This document shows positions 27,361 to 35,943 of a stretch of 64,000 bases of DNA, piece by piece. Both the position numbers and the translations under genes were made by a program. Numbering within the stretch: the first letter of the stretch is position 1; every line of letters begins with the position of its first letter. Below the pieces are notes generated by a model. It did no database searches. It had not been told where the DNA came from and worked only from the letters and a program-made list of their open reading frames with translations. This stretch comes from Priestia endophytica DSM 13796 (GTDB taxonomy: Bacteria > Bacillota > Bacilli > Bacillales > Bacillaceae_H), in contig NZ_FOXX01000007.1 in the NCBI RefSeq assembly GCF_900115845.1, forward strand, positions 223,979 to 287,978, in the 5' to 3' direction.

Positions 27361-28797
27361 ATGGGAAGAGAAAAAGAGCAACAATATGAATTAAAGAGGA
27401 CAATGAATTCCAGGCACTTATTTATGATTTCTTTAGGTGGATGTATTGGGACAGGCTTCTTTATTGGGTCAGGATATACGATTTATGAAGCTGGTTCAAC
27501 AGGAGCCATTTTTGCATACTTAGTTGGTGGATTTATTATGTATTTAACACTGCTTTGTCTAGGTGAACTTTCCGTTGCGATGCCTGTATCAGGATCATTT
27601 CAGACATATGCAACAAAATTTATCGGATCTGGAACAGGATTTGCTATTGGGTGGCTCTATTGGCTAGGATGGGCTGTAACGATTGCTTTAGAATTTTTAT
27701 CAGCTGGACAGCTTATGCAAAGGTGGCTTCCAGATTCACCTGTTTGGATGTGGTGTCTCATTTTTGCTGCTCTTATGTTTTTCTTAAATGCTCTTTCTGC
27801 AAAAGCTTTTGGTGAAACAGAGTTTATCTTTTCAAGTATCAAAATTCTTGCCATTATTTTATTCATTGGAGTTGGCGGAGCTGCTATGTTTGGTTTGATT
27901 GAAATGAATGACGGTCAAGCTGCTCCCTTTTTCTCTCATTTTACAACTGATGGTCTTCTCCCGAACGGAGTGACAGCTCTTCTTATTACAATGATTAGCG
28001 TTAATTTCTCATTTCAAGGAACAGAACTAATTGGCATTGCAGCAGGGGAAAGTGAAAATCCTGAAAAGACAATTCCTCGTTCCATCCGCCAAACGGTTTG
28101 GAGAACACTTTTTTTCTTTGTTCTGTCTGTATTTGTTCTCGCAGGTGTTATTCCAAGGACGGAAGCAGGAGTTTCTGAAAGCCCTTTTGTTGTTGTTTTG
28201 GACCGCATCGGTGTACCGTATTCAGCTGATATTATGAATTTTGTTATTCTAATTGCTCTTTTATCAGTAGCTAATTCAGGGCTGTATGCTGCAACACGTA
28301 TGTTGTACTCTTTGTCACGAGAAGGAATGGCAAGCCCTCGTTTAGGAAAAGTAAACGAACGGGGAGTTCCAATTAACGCTCTGCTTATCACACTTGCTAT
28401 ATCAGGTCTTTCATTATTATCAGGAGTATTTGCTGCTGAGACGGTCTTTGTTTGGTTGCTTTCATTAGCAGGACTCGGTGCTCAAATTGGGTGGATTGCC
28501 ATTACGGCTTCTTTGCTTGGCTTTAGAAAAAAATACATTAGTCAAGGTGGGAAGATAGAAGATTTAAAGTTTAAAGCACCGCTTTATCCCATTTTGCCCG
28601 CTGTGGCCCTAATTGCAAATTGTATTGTTATGGCAAGTTTGGCCTTTGATGCTGAACAGCGTATGGCACTGTATTGGGGAGGAGGATTTTATATTTGTTG
28701 TTACCTTGTTTATCATCTTAGAGTGAAGAAAAAACACCGCATTAAAACATATGAACAAGAACTTCAGCTTAATGAAGGAAAGAAGATGGTCATGTAA
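27361..28797 (+). CDS. rocE: RocE-type arginine/ornithine permease
   Basis: A 478-residue amino-acid permease of the APC superfamily with about twelve membrane segments. The N-terminal signature 'SRHLFMISLGGCIGTGFFIGSGYTI' and the segments 'GSFQTYATKFI', 'FSFQGTELIGIAAGESENPEKTIP' and 'MNFVILIALLSVANSGLYAATRMLYS' follow B. subtilis RocE closely. Location after rocF and a -24/-12 promoter with a RocR-like site support arginine uptake. ATG 27361 behind AAAGGGTG is preferred to the in-frame start at 27328. Confidence 0.9.
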   Translation: MGREKEQQYELKRTMNSRHLFMISLGGCIGTGFFIGSGYTIYEAGSTGAIFAYLVGGFIMYLTLLCLGELSVAMPVSGSFQTYATKFIGSGTGFAIGWLYWLGWAVTIALEFLSAGQLMQRWLPDSPVWMWCLIFAALMFFLNALSAKAFGETEFIFSSIKILAIILFIGVGGAAMFGLIEMNDGQAAPFFSHFTTDGLLPNGVTALLITMISVNFSFQGTELIGIAAGESENPEKTIPRSIRQTVWRTLFFFVLSVFVLAGVIPRTEAGVSESPFVVVLDRIGVPYSADIMNFVILIALLSVANSGLYAATRMLYSLSREGMASPRLGKVNERGVPINALLITLAISGLSLLSGVFAAETVFVWLLSLAGLGAQIGWIAITASLLGFRKKYISQGGKIEDLKFKAPLYPILPAVALIANCIVMASLAFDAEQRMALYWGGGFYICCYLVYHLRVKKKHRIKTYEQELQLNEGKKMVM

Positions 28798-28829
28798 AAA
28801 AAGCAGCTCGCATATGAGCTGCTTTTTAT
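28796..28829. terminator. Terminator between rocE and recQ
   Basis: AAAAAAGCAGCTC / GAGCTGCTTTTT with a 5-base loop lies between convergent genes and can work in both directions. Confidence 0.88.
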
Positions 28830-30967
28830 AGTTTATGTTTGCATAGTACAGATTGAATCATAAAATATTCAATTGATGCTGGAAGCTCTTCTTTAATTGG
28901 TTTTAATCGCTCTGTTCCTACTTTTTCAATAGCCGTTAAAATGGCTTCTTCTTGCTCACCCGTGAAAATTTTATCCCATTCCATTGGGTAGCCTTCTTCT
29001 ACAGCTCTCAAAATGTGTTTTTCAACCGTTTGTTTTGTCATAGAACGCTCTTTTGCAATTGTTTTAGTATCATGACCTTGTTGAAAAAGATCATATGAAA
29101 CAACATAACTTTTTTGATCTCCTGTTTCTTGTTTAGAAGATGGAGTATCTGATAGCTTTTGGATTGGAGTAATATTATTTTCTAATACAAAAGCTGAAAT
29201 AGCTTCTAAAAACGGCTGGCCGTAACGTTCAAACTTGACTTCGCCAACTCCATTCATATTCAAAAAGGCTTCTTTTGTTGTTGGATAGTAGCGACTAAAA
29301 TCTTTAAGAGTGCCATCTGCAAAAATTAAATATGGTGGATAGCCTTTTTCATCAGCTATTTCTTTTCGCAATGTTCGCAAACGCTCAAATAATTGTTCAT
29401 CTATCATTTGCTCTGGAGCTGTTTTTGTTTCAATCTCACGTTTCCATACCGTTTCTTTTCCTTGTAAAAGGGAGTATCCTTTCTCGCCGATATAAACGGT
29501 CGGATATTGATGGTTTGTAAGTAAAAGGTACTTTTCAGCTAGCAAATAATGAATAAGGGAAGAAATTTGTTTTTCGGTTTTCTCTTTCATCAATCCATAG
29601 GTTGACAAAGTTTGAAAGTTAAACTGGAGAATCTTCTTGTTTTTGGAGCCTTTCAACACTTGAGCAACTAATGTAACACCGAAGCGTTCTTTCATTCGTT
29701 TCACACAAGAAATAATCATGAGCGCTTCTTTTGTAATATCAATTTTTTCTCCCGTATCAAGGCAATTTGAACATTTTCCACATGTGCTCTGATCTTCTTT
29801 TCCTTGAAAATAAGAAAGAATATAGCTCTGCAAGCATTGCTCTGTATGACAATATTGAACGATCGTTTGTAAGTTTTCATATTCTTGTTGCTGCCGTTCT
29901 GCTGATGTGGATTGTTCAATAAGAAACTTCTGGACACTCACATCTTGAGAATGAAAGAGAAGAATACATTCGCTTTCTTCTCCATCACGGCCAGCGCGCC
30001 CTGCTTCTTGATAGTAATTTTCAATATTTTTAGGCATGTTGTAGTGAATAACATATCTGACATTAGATTTGTCAATTCCCATTCCAAAGGCATTTGTTGC
30101 GACAATTACTTGACAGTTATCATAAATAAAATCATTTTGAGCCTCTTGTCGCTCAACATCTGAAAGACCAGCATGATAAGCCCGAGCTTTTATTCCTTTT
30201 TTGGTTAATAATATTGAAAGTTGATCACAGAGCTTGCGAGAAGCAACGTAAATAATTCCCACTTCTTTTTGATGATTTTCAATGTACTGTAGAAGGTATT
30301 TTTGCTTATCAACTCCACGAAGAACTTGAAACGATAGATTTTCGCGTGCAAATCCGGTTACATAGGTATCTTCTTTTTCAATAGAAAGAAGAGTACATAT
30401 GTCTTTCATTACTTCTTCTGTAGCAGTTGCTGTTAAAGCTGCTACAACGACATTTTGAGGAAGTGAAAAAATTCGGTTTACAATAGACCGATAGCTTGGA
30501 CGGAAATCATGTCCCCATTTTGAAATACAGTGAGCTTCATCAAAAGCAATAAATGTTAAAGGGAGCTTCTCAAGCCATGTAACAAACTCTAAAGACTCAA
30601 ATCGTTCTGGTGCCACATATACAATTTTATAAATGCCGTTTTCAATTTCCCACATTATATTTGATATTTCTTCATATGAAAGAGAACTATTTAAAAATGT
30701 AGCAGGGATATGAATAGAGTTTAAAGCGTCTACCTGGTCTTTCATGAGGGAAATTAATGGAGAAATAACGAGGGTAATTCCTTCGAAAAGGAGAGCCGGA
30801 ATTTGATAACAAATCGATTTCCCACCGCCAGTTGGCATAATACCGAGCGTATTTCGTTTTTCGAGGATGCTCGTAATCACTCCTTCTTGTCCAGGGCGAA
30901 ATGTTTCATATCCGAAGTGCTTTAATAGCATATTTTCTGCGTTTTTCAATTCTACCAAAATAATCAC
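28826..30967 (-). CDS. recQ: ATP-dependent DNA helicase RecQ
   Basis: A 713-residue 3'-5' superfamily 2 helicase for recombination and repair. It has Walker A 'PTGGGKS' (about 44-50), DEAH (about 142), motif VI 'YYQEAGRAGRDG', a zinc-binding 'CGKCSNC' (about 392), an RQC winged helix and an HRDC domain ('LRTLRKEIADEKGYPPYLIFADGTL'). The C-terminus carries an extra helix-turn-helix-like segment ('IAKERSMTKQTVEKHILRAVEEG'). It is nearest to the longer Bacillus RecQ paralogues. The start is uncertain: GTG 30967 and TTG codons at 30958 and 30949 are all in frame with only weak ribosome binding sites. Confidence 0.9.
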   Translation of the reverse strand: MIILVELKNAENMLLKHFGYETFRPGQEGVITSILEKRNTLGIMPTGGGKSICYQIPALLFEGITLVISPLISLMKDQVDALNSIHIPATFLNSSLSYEEISNIMWEIENGIYKIVYVAPERFESLEFVTWLEKLPLTFIAFDEAHCISKWGHDFRPSYRSIVNRIFSLPQNVVVAALTATATEEVMKDICTLLSIEKEDTYVTGFARENLSFQVLRGVDKQKYLLQYIENHQKEVGIIYVASRKLCDQLSILLTKKGIKARAYHAGLSDVERQEAQNDFIYDNCQVIVATNAFGMGIDKSNVRYVIHYNMPKNIENYYQEAGRAGRDGEESECILLFHSQDVSVQKFLIEQSTSAERQQQEYENLQTIVQYCHTEQCLQSYILSYFQGKEDQSTCGKCSNCLDTGEKIDITKEALMIISCVKRMKERFGVTLVAQVLKGSKNKKILQFNFQTLSTYGLMKEKTEKQISSLIHYLLAEKYLLLTNHQYPTVYIGEKGYSLLQGKETVWKREIETKTAPEQMIDEQLFERLRTLRKEIADEKGYPPYLIFADGTLKDFSRYYPTTKEAFLNMNGVGEVKFERYGQPFLEAISAFVLENNITPIQKLSDTPSSKQETGDQKSYVVSYDLFQQGHDTKTIAKERSMTKQTVEKHILRAVEEGYPMEWDKIFTGEQEEAILTAIEKVGTERLKPIKEELPASIEYFMIQSVLCKHKL

Positions 30968-31078
30968 CAGCCTAATCTAAAAACATATGATGAATAGATT
31001 AAAATTCATAATCTACTATTCGTATTTTATTATACATGAAGAAAGAAGAGGAAGAAAATGAAAGCCATTTATTTATAG

Positions 31079-31133
31079 TTGACGAGACATGTATATACAA
31101 GGTAAAATGACATTATAACTTGTATATACATGT
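31079..31133 (+). promoter_or_regulatory. tre promoter with two TreR-type operators
   Basis: TTGACG (31079-31084), an 18-base spacer and TAAAAT (31103-31108) form the promoter. Two 15-bp arms in perfect inverted orientation, ACATGTATATACAAG (31087-31101) and CTTGTATATACATGT (31119-31133), each hold the palindrome TGTATATACA. One lies in the spacer and one at the start of the transcript, so a bound repressor would block initiation. The B. subtilis TreR operators have the same kind of sequence. Confidence 0.82.
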
Positions 31134-31180
31134 TTTTGTTTTTATTGAATCTTATTGAAAAGGGAATTAAATGAGGTTTT

Positions 31181-31194
31181 TGTAAGCGTTAACA
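31181..31194 (+). promoter_or_regulatory. Perfect cre (CcpA site) before treP
   Basis: TGTAAGCGTTAACA matches TGWAANCGNTNWCA fully. It is in the leader about 65 bases after the predicted transcription start, consistent with glucose repression by roadblock. Confidence 0.82.
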
Positions 31195-31216
31195 AAAAAA
31201 GGGGGGCGTTTCCATA

Positions 31217-32653
31217 GTGAATAGAGCATCTGTAGAACAAATTGTCCATGCTTTAGGCGGAAAAGAAAATATTTCAACAGCAACACATTGTGTAACACGT
31301 TTACGACTTGTGTTAAAAGATGAAAGTAGAGTAAATCATGAAGAACTAAATAATATAGATCTTGTTAAAGGATCTTTCTCAACAAATGGACAATTCCAAG
31401 TTGTTATAGGACAGGGAACAGTTGATAAAGTGTATAAGGAATTTGTAAACATTACAGGGGTTGGAGAAGCTTCAAAAGAAGAAGTGAAAGATGAAGCATC
31501 TAAAAAAATGAATCCGCTTCAGCGTGCTGTCAAAGCTCTTGCTGACATCTTTATTCCGATTCTACCAGCTATCGTAACAGCAGGTCTTTTGATGGGGATT
31601 AATAACATATTAACAAACCCAAATATCTTTTTTGATAGCAAATCTGTTGTCGATGTATACTCACAATGGGGAGATTTTGCAAATATTATTAATTTAATTG
31701 CTAATACAGCCTTTACCTTCTTGCCTGGATTAATTGGTTGGTCAGCGGTTACAAAATTTGGGGGAAGTCCGATATTAGGAATTGTTCTCGGATTGATGCT
31801 TGTTCACCCAGATCTTTTAAACGCGTGGGGATATGGAGAAGCACAAAATAAAGGTGATATTGCAACATGGAACTTATTCGGTCTTGAAATTGAGAAAGTG
31901 GGCTATCAAGGGCAAGTTCTTCCTGTGTTAGTAGCTTCGTACGTTCTTGCTAAAATTGAACAATTCTTAAGAAAAAGAATACCAGATGCGATTCAGCTGT
32001 TAGTGGTAGCTCCAGTAGCCCTTTTAGTAACAGGGTTCTTATCCTTTATTATCATTGGTCCAATCACAATGAATCTTGGTGGCTTTATTACAGACGGAGT
32101 TGTTTATTTATTTGATAAAGCCCCAATTGTTGGAGGCCTTGTATATGGAGGGCTTTATGCACCGCTTGTTATTACAGGAATGCATCATACATTTTTAGCA
32201 GTTGATCTTCAGCTTATTGGTACAATTGGCGGAACTTTCTTGTGGCCTATGCTCGCTCTTTCTAATATTGCTCAGGGATCAGCAGCTCTTGCGATGATGC
32301 TTGTTGTAAAAAATGAAAAAGTTAAAGGTCTTGCAGGTGCCTCATCTCTTTCTGCTTACTTAGGTGTTACAGAACCAGCTATGTTTGGCGTCAATTTACG
32401 TTTCCGTTATCCTTTTATTGCAGCAATTATTGGTTCCGCTATTGGAGGGGTAGTGTTAGCAACAAACCTTGTTAAAGCTTCATCCGTTGGAGTTGGAGGC
32501 TTACCTGCCTTTTTCTCTATTATGCCATCATTTTGGCCTGTCTTTTTCATAGGAATGGGCATAAGCATTGTTGTTCCATTTTTACTAACCCTTGTAATGG
32601 GGAAGTTTGCAAATCGAAAAGAAGTGAAAGTAAAACGTTCTATAAGCCAATAA
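31217..32653 (+). CDS. treP: PTS trehalose-specific EIIBC
   Basis: A 478-residue phosphotransferase component that imports trehalose as trehalose 6-phosphate. The EIIB domain carries the phospho-Cys in 'THCVTRLR' (Cys25). The EIIC membrane domain (about 105-470) has the family motifs 'GGLVYGGLYAPLVITGMHHTFLAVDL' and 'LGVTEPAMFGVNLRFRYPF'. No EIIA is fused, so a glucose-type EIIA must act in trans, as in B. subtilis. The start is GTG 31217 behind AAAGGGGGG. It is the first gene of trePAR. Confidence 0.93.
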   Translation: MNRASVEQIVHALGGKENISTATHCVTRLRLVLKDESRVNHEELNNIDLVKGSFSTNGQFQVVIGQGTVDKVYKEFVNITGVGEASKEEVKDEASKKMNPLQRAVKALADIFIPILPAIVTAGLLMGINNILTNPNIFFDSKSVVDVYSQWGDFANIINLIANTAFTFLPGLIGWSAVTKFGGSPILGIVLGLMLVHPDLLNAWGYGEAQNKGDIATWNLFGLEIEKVGYQGQVLPVLVASYVLAKIEQFLRKRIPDAIQLLVVAPVALLVTGFLSFIIIGPITMNLGGFITDGVVYLFDKAPIVGGLVYGGLYAPLVITGMHHTFLAVDLQLIGTIGGTFLWPMLALSNIAQGSAALAMMLVVKNEKVKGLAGASSLSAYLGVTEPAMFGVNLRFRYPFIAAIIGSAIGGVVLATNLVKASSVGVGGLPAFFSIMPSFWPVFFIGMGISIVVPFLLTLVMGKFANRKEVKVKRSISQ

Positions 32654-32683
32654 AGAGATAAAAAGAGGAGAGGATAAAAGGTT

Positions 32684-34345
32684 ATGAAACATGAATGGTG
32701 GAGAAAGGCCGTAGTTTATCAAATCTACCCTAAAAGTTTTTATGATACAGAAGGAACAGGAGTTGGCGATCTTAAAGGGGTTACAAAAAAGCTTGATTAC
32801 TTAAAAACATTAGGTGTTGATGTTATTTGGCTAACCCCAATTTATGAATCACCTCAAAATGATAACGGTTACGATATTAGTGATTACTACAAGATTTACG
32901 AACCTTATGGAACGATGGAAGACTTCGAAGACCTTCTTTTTCAAGCACATGAAAAAGGATTAAAAATTGTTATGGATATTGTTGTTAATCATACGTCAAT
33001 AAACCATAAATGGTTCAAAGAAGCAAAGAAAGGTCCCTCTAACCCTTATCGAGATTTCTATATTTGGAAAGATGGCAAAGAAGGAGGTCCACCAACAAAC
33101 TGGAAATCCAAGTTTGGTGGATCTGCATGGGAATATGACGAAGATAGCAACCAATATTATTTACATCTTTATGATGTTACCCAAGCTGATTTAAATTGGG
33201 AAAATGAAAAGGTACGCCAAGAAGTTTATAAAATGATGAACTTCTGGTTCCAAAAAGGTGTGGATGGCTTCCGTCTTGATGTTATTAATGTGATTTCAAA
33301 AGATCAGCGCTTTTTAGATGATGATAATGGAGACGGCCGTAAATATTATACAGATGGCCCGCGTGTTCATGAATATATGAATGAAATGAATAGAACGGTA
33401 TTTTCAAAATATAACGTAATGACGGTTGGAGAAATGTCATCAACCACTCCAGAGGAATGTGTAAAGTATACGAATCCAGAAAGACAGGAGCTAAATATGA
33501 CTTTCAACTTTCATCATTTAAAAGTAGATTACAAAGACGGTGAGAAATGGAGCAACGCACCATTTGATTTCTTACAGCTCAAAGAAATCCTTTCACACTG
33601 GCAAGCATATATGGAGAAAGGGGACGGGTGGAATGCGCTTTTTTGGTGCAACCATGACCAGCCGCGTGTTGTCTCCCGCTATGGAAATGATCAAGAATAT
33701 CATAAAGAATCAGCAAAAATGCTCGCAACTGTTGTTCATATGATGAAAGGAACACCATACATTTATCAAGGTGAAGAGATTGGAATGACAAATTCCGATT
33801 TTAGCGATATTCAACAATATCGCGATGTTGAATCACTGAATATGTTTAAAGAAAAAAAAGAAGAAGGATGGTCAGAGGAAGAAATTCTAGCCATTTTAAA
33901 GCAAAAGTCTCGGGATAACTCGAGAACACCAATGCAGTGGAATGATGATAAGAATGGTGGTTTTACGACAGGAACACCATGGATTTCGCTTGCTCCGAAC
34001 TATGAGCGTATTAATGTGAAAGAAGCATTAGAAGATGAAGAGTCTATTTTTTATCACTATCAAAAATTGATAGAACTTCGAAAAACGTACAACATAATTA
34101 CAGAAGGAGATTATAAGCTATTACTACGAGAAGATGAGCGGATTTTTGCCTATACACGTAATACAGAAGAAGAACAGCTTGTTGTACTGAATAACTTTTA
34201 TAGTGAAGAACGATCATTTTCTTTACCTGAAAGTGTGATAGAAAATGGTGAGCTTCTGTTAGGAAACTACAGTGATGCTCCTTCGTTACAAAGAACAATA
34301 ACATTACGACCTTATGAGTCAGTTGTTTATCTTTCTAAAAAGTAA
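32684..34345 (+). CDS. treA: Trehalose-6-phosphate hydrolase
   Basis: A 553-residue GH13 enzyme that splits trehalose 6-phosphate to glucose and glucose 6-phosphate in the cytosol. Catalytic groups are the Asp in 'GFRLDVIN' (about 198), the Glu in 'TVGEMS' (about 249) and the Asp in 'WCNHDQPR' (about 323). 'YQIYPKSFYDTEGTGVGDLKG' at the N-terminus is typical of TreA/oligo-1,6-glucosidases; the operon context fixes it as TreA. The gap to treP is 30 bases. Confidence 0.93.
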   Translation: MKHEWWRKAVVYQIYPKSFYDTEGTGVGDLKGVTKKLDYLKTLGVDVIWLTPIYESPQNDNGYDISDYYKIYEPYGTMEDFEDLLFQAHEKGLKIVMDIVVNHTSINHKWFKEAKKGPSNPYRDFYIWKDGKEGGPPTNWKSKFGGSAWEYDEDSNQYYLHLYDVTQADLNWENEKVRQEVYKMMNFWFQKGVDGFRLDVINVISKDQRFLDDDNGDGRKYYTDGPRVHEYMNEMNRTVFSKYNVMTVGEMSSTTPEECVKYTNPERQELNMTFNFHHLKVDYKDGEKWSNAPFDFLQLKEILSHWQAYMEKGDGWNALFWCNHDQPRVVSRYGNDQEYHKESAKMLATVVHMMKGTPYIYQGEEIGMTNSDFSDIQQYRDVESLNMFKEKKEEGWSEEEILAILKQKSRDNSRTPMQWNDDKNGGFTTGTPWISLAPNYERINVKEALEDEESIFYHYQKLIELRKTYNIITEGDYKLLLREDERIFAYTRNTEEEQLVVLNNFYSEERSFSLPESVIENGELLLGNYSDAPSLQRTITLRPYESVVYLSKK

Positions 34346-34401
34346 CAATAGCTATTGCCATACGTAATGAACAACAATTACACTTTATAATGGTGATGAA
34401 A

Positions 34402-35118
34402 ATGAAAGAAAATAAATATATGAGTATATATCAAAATATTGTAAAAGACGTGAAAAGAGGGGAGTACAAGCCAGGTGACAAACTTCCCTCAGAGCACGAA
34501 CTTGCCGAGCATTATGAAACATCAAGAGAAACAATTCGTAAATCGCTAAACTTGTTAGCTCAAAACGGCTATATCCAAAAGATTCGTGGGAAGGGATCTA
34601 TTGTTCTGGATATGACACAATTTAACCTCCCTATTTCAGGCCTTGTTAGCTTTAAAGAGCTCTCTAAGGAGATGAGTAATCCCCCTAAAACAAAAGTAAA
34701 CGAGCTTACGGAAATGGAAGGGAACGCTTTTTTAGAGAAAGTTTTAGAACTCTCACCAGGGGAGAAGGTGTGGCAAGTTGTCCGCTCACGGAATTTTGAT
34801 GGAGAAAACGTTATTTTAGACAAAGATTACTTCAAAAAAAGTATTGTTGAGCAATTGACAGTTGAGATTTGTAAGAACTCTATTTACGAGTATTTAGAGA
34901 AAGACTTAGGATTGATTATTAGTTTTGCTAAAAAAGAGTTTGTTGTGGAAAAATGTACAGAAGAAGACTACGCATATTTAGATTTAAAAGGTTATGACCA
35001 TGTTGTTGTTGTGCGCAACTACGTTTATCTTGAAGATGCGACTCTTTTTCAATACACGGAATCAAGACATCGTCTTGACAAATTCCAGTTCGTCGATTTC
35101 GCTAGAAGAGAAAAATAA
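34402..35118 (+). CDS. treR: Trehalose operon repressor
   Basis: A 238-residue GntR-family (HutC subgroup) repressor. The winged helix-turn-helix is 'PSEHELAEHYETSRETIRKSLNLLAQNGYIQKIRGKGS' (about 28-65, shown in family terms), followed by a UTRA effector domain binding trehalose 6-phosphate. The C-terminus 'FQYTESRHRLDKFQFVDFARR' is characteristic of TreR. ATG 34402 with GGTGA upstream aligns with B. subtilis TreR in length; an in-frame ATG at 34390 lies within that site. It closes the operon. Confidence 0.92.
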   Translation: MKENKYMSIYQNIVKDVKRGEYKPGDKLPSEHELAEHYETSRETIRKSLNLLAQNGYIQKIRGKGSIVLDMTQFNLPISGLVSFKELSKEMSNPPKTKVNELTEMEGNAFLEKVLELSPGEKVWQVVRSRNFDGENVILDKDYFKKSIVEQLTVEICKNSIYEYLEKDLGLIISFAKKEFVVEKCTEEDYAYLDLKGYDHVVVVRNYVYLEDATLFQYTESRHRLDKFQFVDFARREK

Positions 35119-35148
35119 GACACGGCATACAGCCGTGTCTTTTTTTAT
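35119..35148 (+). terminator. Terminator of the tre operon
   Basis: A GACACGGC / GCCGTGTC stem with an ATACA loop is followed by seven T. Confidence 0.9.
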
Positions 35149-35196
35149 TGTGAAGAAGGAAGAATAAGGATTAAAATAATGGTTAGGAGGGAAACT

Positions 35197-35637
35197 ATGG
35201 AGAGAAATTCAAAAAGCGTAGGAAGCCATATTATGGCTATAACTTTAATTGTACTTCTCGTCTTATTTTCAGCTAGCATCATTTTCTTTGGTATTTTATT
35301 TGGAACAGTTGGTTTTTTTCATATTTCAAACTCAAGTTATGACTCTATTTGGTCTGTTTGCTTATTTATTTTACTTCTTTCTTTTGTAAGTGGATTTCTA
35401 GAGCTTTTTGAGTATTTATTGAAGATTATAATAACAGGGATCTCTGCACAGCATAAAGTAACCGTTCTTTTAAAGTATGGAGTAGAACTTCTCTTTCTTT
35501 ATGGATCTCTTTCCATTGTAGACGACTGGATGGAGAGTATTTCACTATCTTCGTATAGTAAACTATTTTTCGCTATTTTACTTCTTATCATTGGAAATAT
35601 TGATTCTTTACAAAAAAAGAAGCATAAAAATAAATGA
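35197..35637 (+). CDS. Small membrane protein, possibly YrvL-like
   Basis: A 146-residue protein with four hydrophobic segments and a basic C-terminal tail (KKKHKNK). The 'GILFGTVGFFHISNSSYDSIW' segment recalls the YrvL regulatory membrane family of Bacillus, which influences sigma-O in B. subtilis, but I cannot confirm membership. ATG 35197 with AGGAGGG 4 to 6 bases upstream is better than the ATG at 35179. It stands alone after the tre terminator. Confidence 0.6.
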   Translation: MERNSKSVGSHIMAITLIVLLVLFSASIIFFGILFGTVGFFHISNSSYDSIWSVCLFILLLSFVSGFLELFEYLLKIIITGISAQHKVTVLLKYGVELLFLYGSLSIVDDWMESISLSSYSKLFFAILLLIIGNIDSLQKKKHKNK

Positions 35638-35676
35638 AGAGTAATGAATAGATTAAATTTCTAGTTCGTTAGCCTC

Positions 35677-35943
35677 TTAATAAAAATTCGTTTTTTATGT
35701 ATAATGATGTAATTATTGTGGCAGAAGAAGAAGTGGAGTGCCGGTAGAAAATGTGCTGTACGGCCTTTTTACCGGTTATTTGTAATGAGAAAAAAACGAA
35801 GGGTAAAATTATTCAAATAAACTAATATTCAGTCTATTTATTTACCTCTAGAACTTCTCTTTCAAGTTCAGTAGAATAGAGAAATGAGCTTATTTTATGT
35901 ATAACCTATTCATTATTTTGAATACGGTTAAAGGAGTGTTTTA
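35677..35943 (+). promoter_or_regulatory. Promoter and long structured leader of the second RocE-like permease
   Basis: TTAATA (35677-35682), a 17-base spacer and TATAAT (35700-35705) could start a leader of about 230 nt. It contains GGCA...TGCC and a larger fold in which GCCGGTA (about 35740) pairs with TACCGGT (about 35769). A second repeat TATTCA-N6-TGAATA (35907-35924) lies just before the ribosome binding site. I recognise no known riboswitch. There is no -24/-12 element, in contrast to rocE. Confidence 0.45.

Noticed and set aside
28014..28391. 125-residue antisense ORF in rocE
   Set aside because: It is fully inside rocE on the other strand; the paralogue at 35944 does not keep the same antisense frame over that length.
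35907..35924. ARG box before the second RocE-like permease
   Set aside because: The repeat is TATTCA-N6-TGAATA, the half-sites being in the opposite order to the ArgR/AhrC consensus.
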